NCBI RefSeq assembly: GCF_029814935.1
Contig: NZ_CP104582.1
Span: 2,480,001-2,544,000, forward strand
Source of the DNA: Pseudomonas sp. GD03919
GTDB taxonomy: Bacteria > Pseudomonadota > Gammaproteobacteria > Pseudomonadales > Pseudomonadaceae
DNA length: 64,000 bases
Reading direction: 5' to 3'
The first letter of the stretch is position 1, and every line of letters begins with the position of its first letter. Shown piece after piece: positions 54,936 through 64,000 of the stretch. The notes beneath the pieces were generated by a model that saw nothing but the letters and a program-made list of their open reading frames with translations, was not told where the DNA came from and did not search any database. Both the position numbers and the translations under genes were made by a program.

Positions 54936-55493
54936 CGCTCCGACCAAAGTCGAATGCTCTTTAGCCCTAAGCATGATGGACAAGTCGCACAGCCCGCAAA
55001 CCGCTTGAAACGCCCGCCCCATGGGCTACCAGGCATGACCAGGCAGTCGCCGAATGAATATGTAGTAGTTTTAAAAAACCACTACAAAACGTTTGACGAA
55101 GCATCTTCCCAGAGGCATGATGGCCTCGCTCCCGCTAGCCAGGGGTCCTGAAAAGGATCTCCAGACCGCCCGCGAAGTACTTCGCTACGGTCCGTGTCCC
55201 AACAGCCCATAAGGCCGTACGACGAGGTTGCGACTGGAACGAAGTTGTCCTGAGGGACGGGGAAGCGTTAAGTAACAGACAGCTCGCCAGGTTCAGCGCA
55301 ATGCCAAGGGTTTCCACGAGCCCGACGCCTGAAGCGACCAGCGATCTGCTCGCCTACATCCCCTCTTCGCAGTACACCCTCGCCTTTCAGCCGTTTTCTC
55401 GCCGTCGAAGTGGTAGCCGCCCAGCCGCTGCATTCGTGCACGCTTTGCGTGGGTAGTCGGTGCTCAACCAACACATTTTCTGAAGGATTGACC
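54936..55493 (+). promoter_or_regulatory. Long upstream region of aceA
   Basis: About 560 bases without a gene. It includes the operator-like palindrome at 55061-55086 and a long GC-rich stretch from 55130 to 55480 that would be a leader of several hundred bases if transcription starts near the palindrome. GAAGGA at 55482 is the aceA ribosome site. A small RNA in this stretch is possible but not identified. Confidence 0.5.
55061..55086. promoter_or_regulatory. Candidate RccR operator upstream of aceA
   Basis: TGTAGT at 55061-55066 and its complement ACTACA at 55081-55086 with an AT-rich 14-base spacer. RpiR-family regulator RccR, which represses glyoxylate-shunt genes such as aceA in Pseudomonas, is known to use TGTAGT/ACTACA half-sites; I recall the half-site better than the allowed spacings. 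Confidence 0.6.
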
Positions 55494-57089
55494 ATGTCCG
55501 CATATCAAAACGACATCAAGGCTGTAGCCGCTCTGAAAGAGAAGTTCGGCAGCAGCTGGAGCGCTATCAACCCCGAGTCCGTCGCCCGTATGCGCGCTCA
55601 GAACCGTTTCAAGACCGGTCTGGAAATCGCTCAGTACACCGCTGACATCATGCGCAAGGATATGGAAGAGTACGACGCCGACTCCTCCCTCTACACCCAG
55701 TCGCTGGGTTGCTGGCACGGCTTCATTGGTCAGCAGAAGCTGATCTCGATCAAGAAGCACCTGAAGACCACCAACAAGCGCTACCTCTACCTGTCCGGCT
55801 GGATGGTTGCCGCTCTGCGTTCCGAGTTCGGCCCACTGCCGGATCAGTCGATGCACGAGAAGACTGCCGTCTCCGACCTGATCGAAGAGCTGTACACCTT
55901 CCTGCGTCAGGCCGACAGCCGCGAGCTGGATCTGCTGTTCACTGCCCTGGACGCTGCTCGTGACGCTGGTGACCACGCCAAGGCCGCTGAAATCCAGAAC
56001 CAGATCGACAACTTCGAGACCCACATCGTCCCGATCATCGCCGACATCGACGCCGGCTTCGGTAACCCGGAAGCCACCTATCTGCTGGCCAAGCGCATGA
56101 TCGAAGCAGGCGCCTGCTGCATCCAGATCGAAAACCAGGTTTCTGATGAGAAGCAGTGCGGCCACCAGGACGGTAAAGTGACCGTTCCTCATGCCGACTT
56201 CCTGGCCAAGATCGCTGCCGTGCGTTACGCCTTCCTGGAACTGGGTATCGACAACGGCGTGATCGTTGCCCGTACCGACTCCCTGGGTGCTGGCCTGACC
56301 AAGCAGATCGCTGTGACCAAAGAGCCGGGCGATCTGGGCGACCTGTACAACTCCTTCCTCGATTGCGAAGAAGTTTCCGAAGCCGAGCTGGGCAACGGCG
56401 ACGTCCTCATCAAGCGTGAAGGCAAGCTGCTGCGCCCGAAGCGTCTGCCGTCCAACCTGTTCCAGTTCCGCGCTGGCACCGGCGAAGACCGCTGCGTACT
56501 GGACTGCATCACCAGCCTGCAGAACGGCGCCGACCTGCTGTGGATCGAGACCGAGAAGCCGCACGTTGGCCAGATCAAGGGCATGGTTGACCGCATCCGT
56601 GAAGTCATCCCGAACGCCAAGCTGGTCTACAACAACAGCCCGTCCTTCAACTGGACCCTGAACTTCCGCCAGCAGGTGTTCGACGCCATGGTTGCCGAAG
56701 GCAAGGACGTTTCCGCCTACGATCGCGCCAAGCTGATGAGTGTCGAGTACGACAACACCGAACTGGCCCAGATCGCCGACGAGAAGATCCGCACCTTCCA
56801 GCGTGACGGTTCGGCCCACGCCGGCATCTTCCACCACCTGATCACCCTGCCGACCTACCACACCGCGGCTCTGTCGACCGACAACCTGGCCAAGGGTTAC
56901 TTCGCCGACCAGGGCATGCTGGCCTACGTCAAGGGCGTTCAGCGCGAGGAAATCCGCCAGGGTATCGCCTGCGTCAAGCACCAGAACATGGCTGGCTCCG
57001 ACATCGGCGACACCCACAAGGAGTACTTCGCTGGCGAAGCTGCGCTGAAGGCGAGCGGTAAAGACAACACCATGAACCAGTTCCACTAA
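55494..57089 (+). CDS. aceA: Isocitrate lyase
   Basis: 531 residues, the long Pseudomonas-type enzyme. ATG at 55494 with GAAGGA upstream. The active-site segment DEKQCGHQDGKV holds the catalytic Cys; GFGNPEATYLLAKRMIEAGA and ARTDSLGAGLT fit the PEP-mutase superfamily barrel. Splits isocitrate to glyoxylate and succinate for growth on acetate and fatty acids, competing with Icd and Idh, also encoded here. Confidence 0.96.
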   Translation: MSAYQNDIKAVAALKEKFGSSWSAINPESVARMRAQNRFKTGLEIAQYTADIMRKDMEEYDADSSLYTQSLGCWHGFIGQQKLISIKKHLKTTNKRYLYLSGWMVAALRSEFGPLPDQSMHEKTAVSDLIEELYTFLRQADSRELDLLFTALDAARDAGDHAKAAEIQNQIDNFETHIVPIIADIDAGFGNPEATYLLAKRMIEAGACCIQIENQVSDEKQCGHQDGKVTVPHADFLAKIAAVRYAFLELGIDNGVIVARTDSLGAGLTKQIAVTKEPGDLGDLYNSFLDCEEVSEAELGNGDVLIKREGKLLRPKRLPSNLFQFRAGTGEDRCVLDCITSLQNGADLLWIETEKPHVGQIKGMVDRIREVIPNAKLVYNNSPSFNWTLNFRQQVFDAMVAEGKDVSAYDRAKLMSVEYDNTELAQIADEKIRTFQRDGSAHAGIFHHLITLPTYHTAALSTDNLAKGYFADQGMLAYVKGVQREEIRQGIACVKHQNMAGSDIGDTHKEYFAGEAALKASGKDNTMNQFH

Positions 57090-57142
57090 GAACGGTTCAA
57101 CCGCTGCGGGCCACGCACCCGCAGCGGCCGATTGCCTAATCC

Positions 57143-57166
57143 GCCCCGGCTTGCCGGGGCTTTTTT
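57143..57166 (+). terminator. Rho-independent terminator after aceA
   Basis: GCCCCGGC / GCCGGGGC stem with TT loop and six T. Confidence 0.92.
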
Positions 57167-57169
57167 ACT

Positions 57170-57654
57170 TGCGCGATAAACCGCTTCAGCCAAACAGAGC
57201 TCAGCCTTGGCATATCCAAGACGAATGCCCAAGGCCCGATAAACCTTGATGCTGAGCTGCAGGCGGAGAGATACATCAAAAGAATTTAAGTCAATGCCTG
57301 CTGCCGTCGCCCCAATACCAAAGTGGCAGGCAATTACTCATCTTGCCGAGGAGCATCACCCAGCAAAATGAGGCAGATTAGCCGGATGAATGGGCGCCAC
57401 GGATTGCCCGAACAAAGCCGTCAGCTATAGTCCAGAAGCGCCGACCTGCATGGCCTGCGGCGCAATTACAGCGATGCGACAATTCAGGCAAAAACCTGGC
57501 AACAGTGATGAAAATGCAGGAATAATTTTCTCTGAAAAATTTACTTACAGTTAGCGTACGCATAGTATTGTATTCACACTTTGCGTCAGCACCCTTGGTG
57601 GAGCTGCACTGCTAACTAAATTAAAAGCCGTTCCTTAGTTCAAGGAGTACCGGC
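57170..57654 (+). promoter_or_regulatory. Upstream region of the nuo operon
   Basis: About 480 bases with no gene. The last 130 bases are AT-rich (from 57520) and probably hold the nuo promoter; TATTGTATTC near 57567 resembles a -10 region. AAGGAG at 57642 is the nuoA ribosome site. No ANR-type TTGAT-N4-ATCAA site was seen. Confidence 0.45.
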
Positions 57655-58068
57655 ATGCCTGATGCGGTAACGACCATGTCCCATAACTGGGCCTTCGCTG
57701 TGTTCTTGCTGGGTGTCTGCGCGCTCATCGCCTTCATGCTCGGCGTTTCCAGTCTGCTCGGCAGCAAAGCCTGGGGACGTAGCAAGAACGAGCCGTTCGA
57801 GTCGGGCATGCTTCCTACCGGCAGCGCGCGTCTGCGCCTGTCAGCCAAGTTCTATCTGGTCGCGATGCTCTTCGTGATCTTCGACGTTGAAGCCCTCTTT
57901 CTCTTCGCCTGGGCAGTCTCGGTACGCGAAAGCGGCTGGATTGGCCTGGTCGGAGCTACCGTTTTCATAACCATTCTGTTCGCGGGTCTTGTCTACGAGT
58001 CGGCGATAGGTGCGCTGGATTGGGCACCTGAGGGACGTCGCAAGCGGCAGGCGAAGCTGAAACAATGA
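57655..58068 (+). CDS. nuoA: NADH-quinone oxidoreductase subunit A
   Basis: 137 residues, three membrane helices. [16 protein letters not shown] and [17 protein letters not shown] are signatures of the subunit. First gene of the complex I operon. Confidence 0.96.
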   Translation: MPDAVTTMSHNWAFAVFLLGVCALIAFMLGVSSLLGSKAWGRSKNEPFESGMLPTGSARLRLSAKFYLVAMLFVIFDVEALFLFAWAVSVRESGWIGLVGATVFITILFAGLVYESAIGALDWAPEGRRKRQAKLKQ

Positions 58069-58078
58069 GGCTTTGGCG

Positions 58079-58756
58079 ATGCAATACAAACTTACTCGGG
58101 TCGACCCGAATGCGCCCAATGAGGCGTATCCGATCGGCCAGCGGGAGGTCGTTTCCGACCCGCTGCTAGAGGATCAGGTTCACAAGAACATCTACATGGG
58201 CAAGCTCTCGGACGTGCTTAACGGCGCGGTCAACTGGGGGCGCAAGAATTCCTTGTGGCCGTACAACTTCGGCCTGTCCTGCTGCTATGTGGAAATGACC
58301 ACAGCCTTCACCGCCCCGCATGACGTGGCGCGTTTCGGTGCGGAAGTCATTCGCGCGTCACCCCGTCAGGCTGACTTCATGGTCATCGCCGGCACCTGCT
58401 TCATCAAGATGGCGCCGGTCATCCAGCGTCTCTATGAGCAGATGCTGGAGCCCAAGTGGGTCATCTCCATGGGTTCATGCGCCAATTCTGGCGGCATGTA
58501 CGACATCTACTCGGTCGTTCAGGGCGTGGACAAGTTCCTCCCCGTGGACGTCTACATTCCCGGCTGCCCGCCCCGCCCCGAGGCGTTCCTGCAAGGCTTG
58601 ATGCTGCTGCAGGAATCCATCGGCCAGGAGCGCCGCCCGCTATCCTGGGTCGTTGGCGATCAAGGCATCTACCGTGCCGAAATGCCTTCGCAGAAGGAAC
58701 AGCGACGCGAGCAGCGAATCGCCGTTACCAACCTGCGTAGCCCTGACGAAGTCTGA
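58079..58756 (+). CDS. nuoB: NADH-quinone oxidoreductase subunit B
   Basis: 225 residues from the ATG at 58079; a TTG 6 bases earlier is less likely. Carries cluster N2: tandem Cys in [10 protein letters not shown], then MGSCANSGG and [10 protein letters not shown]. Peripheral arm of complex I next to the quinone site. Confidence 0.96.
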   Translation: MQYKLTRVDPNAPNEAYPIGQREVVSDPLLEDQVHKNIYMGKLSDVLNGAVNWGRKNSLWPYNFGLSCCYVEMTTAFTAPHDVARFGAEVIRASPRQADFMVIAGTCFIKMAPVIQRLYEQMLEPKWVISMGSCANSGGMYDIYSVVQGVDKFLPVDVYIPGCPPRPEAFLQGLMLLQESIGQERRPLSWVVGDQGIYRAEMPSQKEQRREQRIAVTNLRSPDEV

Positions 58757-58819
58757 GCCGATGCTTGCCTGCGCAAGCGTCATGCCCACTTTCTACGTTG
58801 ATCGACAGCGACCGAGACC

Positions 58820-60601
58820 ATGACTCAAGACACCGTTGTGTCCATACCGCCTTACAAGGCTGACGACCAGGACGTCGTCGCCGAACTGCGCGCCCGCTTT
58901 GGCGACGACAGTTTCACCCTGCAAGCGACCCGCACCGGTATGCCGGTACTCTGGGTTGCCCGTGAGCGCCTTATTGAAGTGCTCACCTGCCTGCGCAACC
59001 TGCCGCGCCCCTACGTAATGCTCTATGACCTGCATGGCGTCGACGAGCGCCTGCGTACCCAACGCCGCGGCCTTCCCGATGCCGACTTCACGGTGTTCTA
59101 TCACCTGATGTCGCTGGAGCGTAACAGTGACGTAATGATCAAGGTCGCCTTGTCCGAGCGCGGCCTCAACCTGCCCACCGCCACCGGCATCTGGCCCAAC
59201 GCCAACTGGTACGAGCGCGAAGTCTGGGATCTGTACGGCATCACCTTCACCGGCCACCCGCACCTAAGCCGCATCATGATGCCGCCGACCTGGGAAGGTC
59301 ACCCGCTGCGCAAAGACTACCCGGCGCGCGCTACCGAATTCGACCCGTTCAGCCTGACCCTGGCCAAACAGCAGCGGGAAGAGGAAGCCGCGCGCTTCCG
59401 CCCGGAAGACTGGGGCATGAAACGCGGCGGCGAGCACGAGGACTACATGTTCCTCAACCTCGGCCCCAACCACCCCTCCGCCCACGGCGCCTTCCGCATC
59501 ATCCTGCAGCTCGACGGCGAAGAGATCGTCGATTGCGTACCGGAGATCGGCTACCACCATCGTGGCGCCGAGAAGATGGCCGAACGCCAGAGCTGGCACA
59601 GCTTCATCCCCTACACCGACCGTATCGACTACCTTGGCGGGGTGATGAACAACCTGCCCTACGTGCTCTCGGTGGAAAAGCTCGCCGGCATCAAGGTACC
59701 GGCCCGTGTCGACTTCATTCGCGTGATGCTCGCCGAGTTCTTCCGCATCACCAGCCACCTGCTGTTCCTCGGTACCTATATCCAGGATGTCGGCGCCATG
59801 ACCCCGGTGTTCTTCACCTTCACCGATCGCCAGCGCGCCTACAAGGTGATCGAAGCCATCACCGGCTTTCGCCTGCATCCGGCCTGGTATCGCATCGGTG
59901 GCGTCGCCCACGACCTGCCGCGCGGTTGGGACAAGCTGGTCAAGGAATTCGTCGACTGGCTGCCCAAGCGCCTCGATGAATACGAGAAGGCGGCGCTGAA
60001 GAACAGCATCCTCAAGGCCCGTACCATCGGTGTGGCGCAGTACAACACCAAGGAAGCGCTGGAATGGGGCACCACCGGCGCCGGCCTGCGCGCCACCGGT
60101 TGCGACTTCGACCTGCGCAAGGCGCGCCCCTACTCCGGCTACGAGCACTTCGATTTCGAGGTGCCGCTGGCTGCCAACGGCGATGCTTACGACCGCTGCA
60201 TGGTGCGCGTGGAAGAGATGCGCCAGAGCATCCGCATCATCGATCAGTGCCTGAAGAACATGCCGGAAGGCCCGTACAAGGCCGATCACCCGCTGACCAC
60301 GCCGCCGCCGAAAGAGCGCACGCTGCAGCACATCGAAACCCTGATCACCCACTTCCTGCAGGTTTCCTGGGGCCCGGTCATGCCGGCCAACGAAGCCTTC
60401 CAGATGATCGAGGCGACCAAGGGCATCAACAGTTATTACCTGACGAGCGACGGCAGCACCATGAGCTACCGCACCCGGATTCGCACCCCCAGCTTCCCCC
60501 ACCTGCAGCAGATTCCCTCGGTGATCCGCGGCAGCATGGTGGCGGACCTGATCGCCTACCTGGGCAGTATCGACTTCGTCATGGCCGACGTGGACCGCTG
60601 A
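58820..60601 (+). CDS. nuoC: NADH-quinone oxidoreductase subunits C and D, fused
   Basis: 593 residues. Residues 1-185 are the NuoC domain ([19 protein letters not shown]); the rest is the NuoD domain with [10 protein letters not shown] and [15 protein letters not shown] at the quinone pocket. The fusion is normal in Pseudomonas and enterobacteria (nuoCD). Confidence 0.97.
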   Translation: MTQDTVVSIPPYKADDQDVVAELRARFGDDSFTLQATRTGMPVLWVARERLIEVLTCLRNLPRPYVMLYDLHGVDERLRTQRRGLPDADFTVFYHLMSLERNSDVMIKVALSERGLNLPTATGIWPNANWYEREVWDLYGITFTGHPHLSRIMMPPTWEGHPLRKDYPARATEFDPFSLTLAKQQREEEAARFRPEDWGMKRGGEHEDYMFLNLGPNHPSAHGAFRIILQLDGEEIVDCVPEIGYHHRGAEKMAERQSWHSFIPYTDRIDYLGGVMNNLPYVLSVEKLAGIKVPARVDFIRVMLAEFFRITSHLLFLGTYIQDVGAMTPVFFTFTDRQRAYKVIEAITGFRLHPAWYRIGGVAHDLPRGWDKLVKEFVDWLPKRLDEYEKAALKNSILKARTIGVAQYNTKEALEWGTTGAGLRATGCDFDLRKARPYSGYEHFDFEVPLAANGDAYDRCMVRVEEMRQSIRIIDQCLKNMPEGPYKADHPLTTPPPKERTLQHIETLITHFLQVSWGPVMPANEAFQMIEATKGINSYYLTSDGSTMSYRTRIRTPSFPHLQQIPSVIRGSMVADLIAYLGSIDFVMADVDR

Positions 60602-60603
60602 TC

Positions 60604-61098
60604 ATGAATACGCTTATCCAGACAGACCGTTTCACCCTCAGCGAAACCGAGCGCTCGGCCATCGAGCACGAGATGCACCACTACGAAGACCCGCGCGCTG
60701 CCAGCATCGAAGCGCTGAAGATCGTGCAGAAGGCCCGCGGCTGGGTGCCTGACGGCGCCGCTGACGCCATTGGCGCGATCCTCGGCATTCCCGCCAGCGA
60801 CGTCGAAGGCGTGGCCACCTTCTACAGCCAGATCTTCCGCCAGCCGGTGGGCCGTCATGTGATTCGCGTGTGCGACAGCATGACCTGCTATATCGGTGGC
60901 CATGAATCGGTGGTCAGCGAGATGCAGAAGCAGCTCGGTATTGGCCTCGGCCAGACCACCAGCGATGAGCGTTTCACCCTGCTGCCGGTGTGCTGCCTGG
61001 GCAACTGCGACAAGGCTCCGGCGTTGATGATCGACGACGACACCTTCGGCGACATTCAACCCGACGGCGTCGCCAAGCTGCTGGAGGACTATCCATGA
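60604..61098 (+). CDS. nuoE: NADH-quinone oxidoreductase subunit E
   Basis: 164 residues. Thioredoxin-like with the N1a binuclear cluster Cys in [10 protein letters not shown] and [11 protein letters not shown]. Overlaps nuoF by 4 bases. Confidence 0.95.
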   Translation: MNTLIQTDRFTLSETERSAIEHEMHHYEDPRAASIEALKIVQKARGWVPDGAADAIGAILGIPASDVEGVATFYSQIFRQPVGRHVIRVCDSMTCYIGGHESVVSEMQKQLGIGLGQTTSDERFTLLPVCCLGNCDKAPALMIDDDTFGDIQPDGVAKLLEDYP

Positions 61099-62459
61099 GT
61101 CGGCGCACCGCTATGAAAACCCTCACCTCCATCGGCCCAGCCAACCGCATTACCCGCAGCGAAGAAACCCATCCGCTGACCTGGCGCCTGCGTGACGACG
61201 CCCAGCCGGTATGGCTGGAGGAATACCAGCAGAAGAACGGCTACGCGGCCGCCCGCAAGGCACTGACCGAAATGGCCCAGGCCGACATCGTACAGACCGT
61301 CAAGGAATCCGGCCTCAAGGGTCGCGGCGGTGCAGGCTTCCCCACCGGGGTGAAGTGGGGCCTTATGCCGGCTGACGAATCCATGAACATCCGCTATCTG
61401 CTGTGCAACGCGGACGAAATGGAGCCCAACACCTGGAAAGACCGCATGCTGATGGAACAGCTGCCCCACCTGCTGGTGGAAGGCATGTTGATCTCCGCGC
61501 GCGCACTCAAGGCCTATCGCGGCTACATCTTCCTGCGTGGCGAGTACGTCGACGCCGCCGCCAACCTCAACCGCGCCATCGAGGAAGCCAAGGCCGCTGG
61601 CCTGCTCGGCAAGAACATTTTCGGCAGCGGCTTCGATTTCGAGCTGTTCGTGCATACCGGCGCGGGCCGCTACATCTGCGGCGAAGAAACCGCGCTGATC
61701 AACTCGCTGGAAGGCCGCCGCGCCAACCCGCGAGCAAAGCCGCCCTTCCCCGCTGCCGTCGGCGTCTGGGGCAAGCCGACCTGCGTCAACAACGTCGAAA
61801 CCCTGTGCAACGTACCGGCCATCATTGGCCAGGGTGTGGACTGGTACAAGGGCCTCGCCCGCCCGGGCAGCGAAGACCACGGCACCAAGCTGATGGGTTT
61901 CTCCGGCAAGGTGAAGAACCCCGGCCTGTGGGAACTGCCGTTCGGTGTCAGCGCCCGCGAGCTGTTCGAGGACTACGCCGGCGGCATGCGTGACGGCTAC
62001 AGGCTCAAGTGCTGGCAGCCCGGCGGCGCCGGTACCGGCTTCCTGCTGCCCGAGCACCTTGAGGCGCAGATGTATGCCGGCGGCATCGGCAAGGTCGGCA
62101 CGCGCATGGGCACCGGCCTGGCGCTGGCGGTCGACGACTCGATCAACATGGTTTCCCTGCTGCGCAACATGGAAGAGTTCTTCGCCCGCGAGTCCTGCGG
62201 CTGGTGCACGCCGTGCCGCGACGGCCTGCCGTGGAGCGTGAAGATCCTCCGCGCCCTGGAGCGCAAGCAAGGCACCGCCGAAGACATCCAGACCCTGCTG
62301 GGGCTGGTCAACTTCCTCGGCCCGGGCAAGACCTTCTGCGCTCATGCGCCAGGTGCCGTGGAGCCGTTGGGCAGTGCCATCAAGTATTTCCGTGAAGAGT
62401 TCGAGGCCGGTGTGGCCCAGGTGGCGAGTACGCCCCGCACGCCGGCAACCGCGAGCTGA
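61095..62459 (+). CDS. nuoF: NADH-quinone oxidoreductase subunit F
   Basis: 454 residues from the ATG at 61095 (GGAGG eight bases upstream, ATGA overlap with nuoE), or 448 from the ATG at 61113, which fits the length in other pseudomonads. NADH/FMN site [18 protein letters not shown]3 cluster Cys in [12 protein letters not shown]. Entry point for electrons. Confidence 0.95.
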   Translation: MSRRTAMKTLTSIGPANRITRSEETHPLTWRLRDDAQPVWLEEYQQKNGYAAARKALTEMAQADIVQTVKESGLKGRGGAGFPTGVKWGLMPADESMNIRYLLCNADEMEPNTWKDRMLMEQLPHLLVEGMLISARALKAYRGYIFLRGEYVDAAANLNRAIEEAKAAGLLGKNIFGSGFDFELFVHTGAGRYICGEETALINSLEGRRANPRAKPPFPAAVGVWGKPTCVNNVETLCNVPAIIGQGVDWYKGLARPGSEDHGTKLMGFSGKVKNPGLWELPFGVSARELFEDYAGGMRDGYRLKCWQPGGAGTGFLLPEHLEAQMYAGGIGKVGTRMGTGLALAVDDSINMVSLLRNMEEFFARESCGWCTPCRDGLPWSVKILRALERKQGTAEDIQTLLGLVNFLGPGKTFCAHAPGAVEPLGSAIKYFREEFEAGVAQVASTPRTPATAS

Positions 62460-62517
62460 ACAGACGAATTCCCTTAGCCAGCCGCTTTAACCAGCGGGTA
62501 AACGAAGACTTAAAGAA

Positions 62518-64000
62518 ATGGCCACTATCCACGTAGACGGCAAAGATTTCGAAGTCGATGGTGCAGACAACCTCCTGCAGGCCTGCCTGTCCCTCGGACT
62601 CGATATCCCCTACTTCTGCTGGCACCCGGCGCTTGGCAGCGTCGGCGCGTGCCGCCAGTGCGCGGTCAAGCAGTACAACGACGAGAACGATACCCGTGGT
62701 CGTATCGTCATGTCCTGCATGACGCCTGCCACCGACAACACCTGGATCAGCATCGACGACGAGGAGTCCAAGGCGTTCCGCGCCAGCGTCGTCGAATGGC
62801 TGATGACCAACCACCCGCACGACTGCCCCGTGTGCGAGGAAGGCGGTCACTGCCACCTGCAGGACATGACGGTGATGACCGGGCACAACGCCCGTCGCTA
62901 CCGCTTCACCAAGCGCACCCACCAGAACCAGGAGCTCGGCCCGTTCATCGCCCACGAGATGAACCGCTGCATCGCCTGCTATCGCTGCGTGCGCTACTAC
63001 AAGGACTACGCCGGCGGCACCGACCTCGGCGTCTACGGCGCGCACGACAACGTGTACTTCGGCCGCGTCGAGGACGGCACGCTGGAAAGCGAGTTCTCAG
63101 GCAATCTGGTCGAGGTCTGCCCGACCGGGGTATTCACCGACAAGACCCACTCCGAGCGCTACAACCGCAAGTGGGACATGCAGTTCGCCCCGAGCATCTG
63201 CCACGGCTGCTCCAGCGGCTGCAACATCAGCCCCGGTGAACGCTATGGCGAGCTGCGCCGCATCGAGAACCGCTTCAACGGCTCGGTCAACCAATACTTC
63301 CTCTGTGATCGTGGCCGCTTCGGCTATGGCTACGTCAACAATGCGGATCGCCCGCGTCAGCCGTTGCTGGCTGGCCAGGCCATCGGCATCGATGCCGCGC
63401 TGGACAAGGCCGCCGAGCTGCTCAAGGGCAAGCGCGTGATCGGCATTGGCTCGCCGCGTGCCAGCCTCGAAGCCAACTTCGCCCTGCGCGATCTGGTGGG
63501 TGCCAATAACTTCTATAGCGGCATCGCCGCTGGCGAGCTGACCAATATCTGCCTGATCCGCGACATCCTGCAGAACGGCCCGCTGCCAACGCCGACCCTG
63601 CGCGATGTCGAGCTGCACGACGCCATCTTCGTCCTCGGCGAAGACCTGACCCAGACCGCCGCACGCCTGGCTCTGGCCCTGCGCCAGGCGGTCAAGGGCA
63701 AGGCCACCGAGATCGCTGCCGGTGCGCGTATTCAGGACTGGCACATGGCCGCTGTGCAGAACGTTGCCCAGCACGCCCTGCATCCGCTATTCATCGCCAG
63801 CGTCGCGGAAACCCGCCTGGATGACGTGGCCGCCGAAAGCGTACACGCCGCCCCGGCCGATCTGGCTCGCATCGGTTTCGCCGTGGCTCATGCCATCGAC
63901 CCGAGCGCACCGGCGGTCGATGGTCTGGAAGCCGAGGCGCAAGCACTGGTACAGCGCATCGCCGATGCCCTGATCAATGCCAAGCGCCCGCTGATCGTCT
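62518..64000 (+). CDS. nuoG: NADH-quinone oxidoreductase subunit G, 3' end beyond window
   Basis: 494 residues visible, no stop before the window end. Starts [21 protein letters not shown]-terminal 2Fe-2S domain with [17 protein letters not shown], then [16 protein letters not shown], then [18 protein letters not shown], followed by the molybdopterin-oxidoreductase-like domain beginning with [15 protein letters not shown]. Largest peripheral-arm subunit. Confidence 0.96.
   Translation, partial: MATIHVDGKDFEVDGADNLLQACLSLGLDIPYFCWHPALGSVGACRQCAVKQYNDENDTRGRIVMSCMTPATDNTWISIDDEESKAFRASVVEWLMTNHPHDCPVCEEGGHCHLQDMTVMTGHNARRYRFTKRTHQNQELGPFIAHEMNRCIACYRCVRYYKDYAGGTDLGVYGAHDNVYFGRVEDGTLESEFSGNLVEVCPTGVFTDKTHSERYNRKWDMQFAPSICHGCSSGCNISPGERYGELRRIENRFNGSVNQYFLCDRGRFGYGYVNNADRPRQPLLAGQAIGIDAALDKAAELLKGKRVIGIGSPRASLEANFALRDLVGANNFYSGIAAGELTNICLIRDILQNGPLPTPTLRDVELHDAIFVLGEDLTQTAARLALALRQAVKGKATEIAAGARIQDWHMAAVQNVAQHALHPLFIASVAETRLDDVAAESVHAAPADLARIGFAVAHAIDPSAPAVDGLEAEAQALVQRIADALINAKRPLIV

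Noticed and set aside
55130..55480. Named small RNA upstream of aceA
   Set aside because: The stretch is structured and unexplained, but I cannot match it to a specific known RNA, so no RNA gene is called.
55464..57086. 540-residue open frame antisense to aceA
   Set aside because: Same explanation: strong codon bias of aceA leaves the opposite strand open.
58820..60601. nuoC-nuoD fusion as an oddity
   Set aside because: The fused nuoCD is normal in Pseudomonas and enterobacteria.

Overview
The window looks like a chromosome segment of a high-GC Pseudomonas (sensu lato), possibly of the mendocina/oleovorans type. This rests on gene order and protein type: gacA-uvrC-pgsA-tRNA-Gly, trxB-aat-bpt-infA, clpA-clpS-cspD, side-by-side icd and monomeric idh, a long isocitrate lyase and a fused nuoCD. 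The species is an inference.

Bases 1 to about 19,080 are accessory DNA that ends at the 3' end of a tRNA-Gly(GCC) gene. On the inner side of that tRNA lie a P4-type integrase, a yefM-yoeB toxin-antitoxin pair, and a few integrative-element genes: DUF3742, a TraG-N conjugation protein, a small membrane protein, an integrase-domain protein and an STY4528-type replication protein. The other type IV secretion and relaxase genes are not present here, so the element is either reduced or continues to the left of the window.

Bases 1-9,840 hold the most unusual part. A four-gene exporter operon (separate MacB-type ATPase and permease, TolC-like channel, HlyD/MacA-like adaptor) is surrounded by small proteins that look like cargo. 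Two have signal peptides (5539-5955 and 7697-8122). At least five, including three members of one unnamed paralogous family, have no signal peptide. Each signal-peptide gene follows a near-consensus sigma-28 (FliA, flagellar) promoter. The second promoter comes with a duplicated 3' fragment of the adaptor gene, so a block consisting of adaptor tail plus promoter has been copied and a different gene placed behind it. The signal-less proteins share a short N-terminal motif resembling the one in the exported anti-sigma factor FlgM. This suggests, but does not prove, a motility-linked secretion system with exchangeable cargo. The last paralogue carries a one-base frameshift in a T run.

Bases 19,080-64,000 are core genome. 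In order: pgsA, uvrC, gacA, tRNA-Ser(UGA), a YccA-type membrane protein, tusDCBE, ybiB, a glutathionyl-hydroquinone reductase, cysG, serS, crcB, rarA, lolA, ftsK, trxB, aat, bpt, infA, clpA, clpS, cspD, icd, idh, nudJ, mnmA, hflD, a DMT permease, purB, a ribosomal oxygenase, a GNAT enzyme, two poorly known genes, aceA, and nuoA-B-CD-E-F-G (nuoG runs off the end). A group II intron sits between cspD and the terminator it shared with icd. A MITE-like element and a REP-like palindrome lie between nudJ and mnmA. The aceA upstream region carries a palindrome that fits an RccR-type operator.
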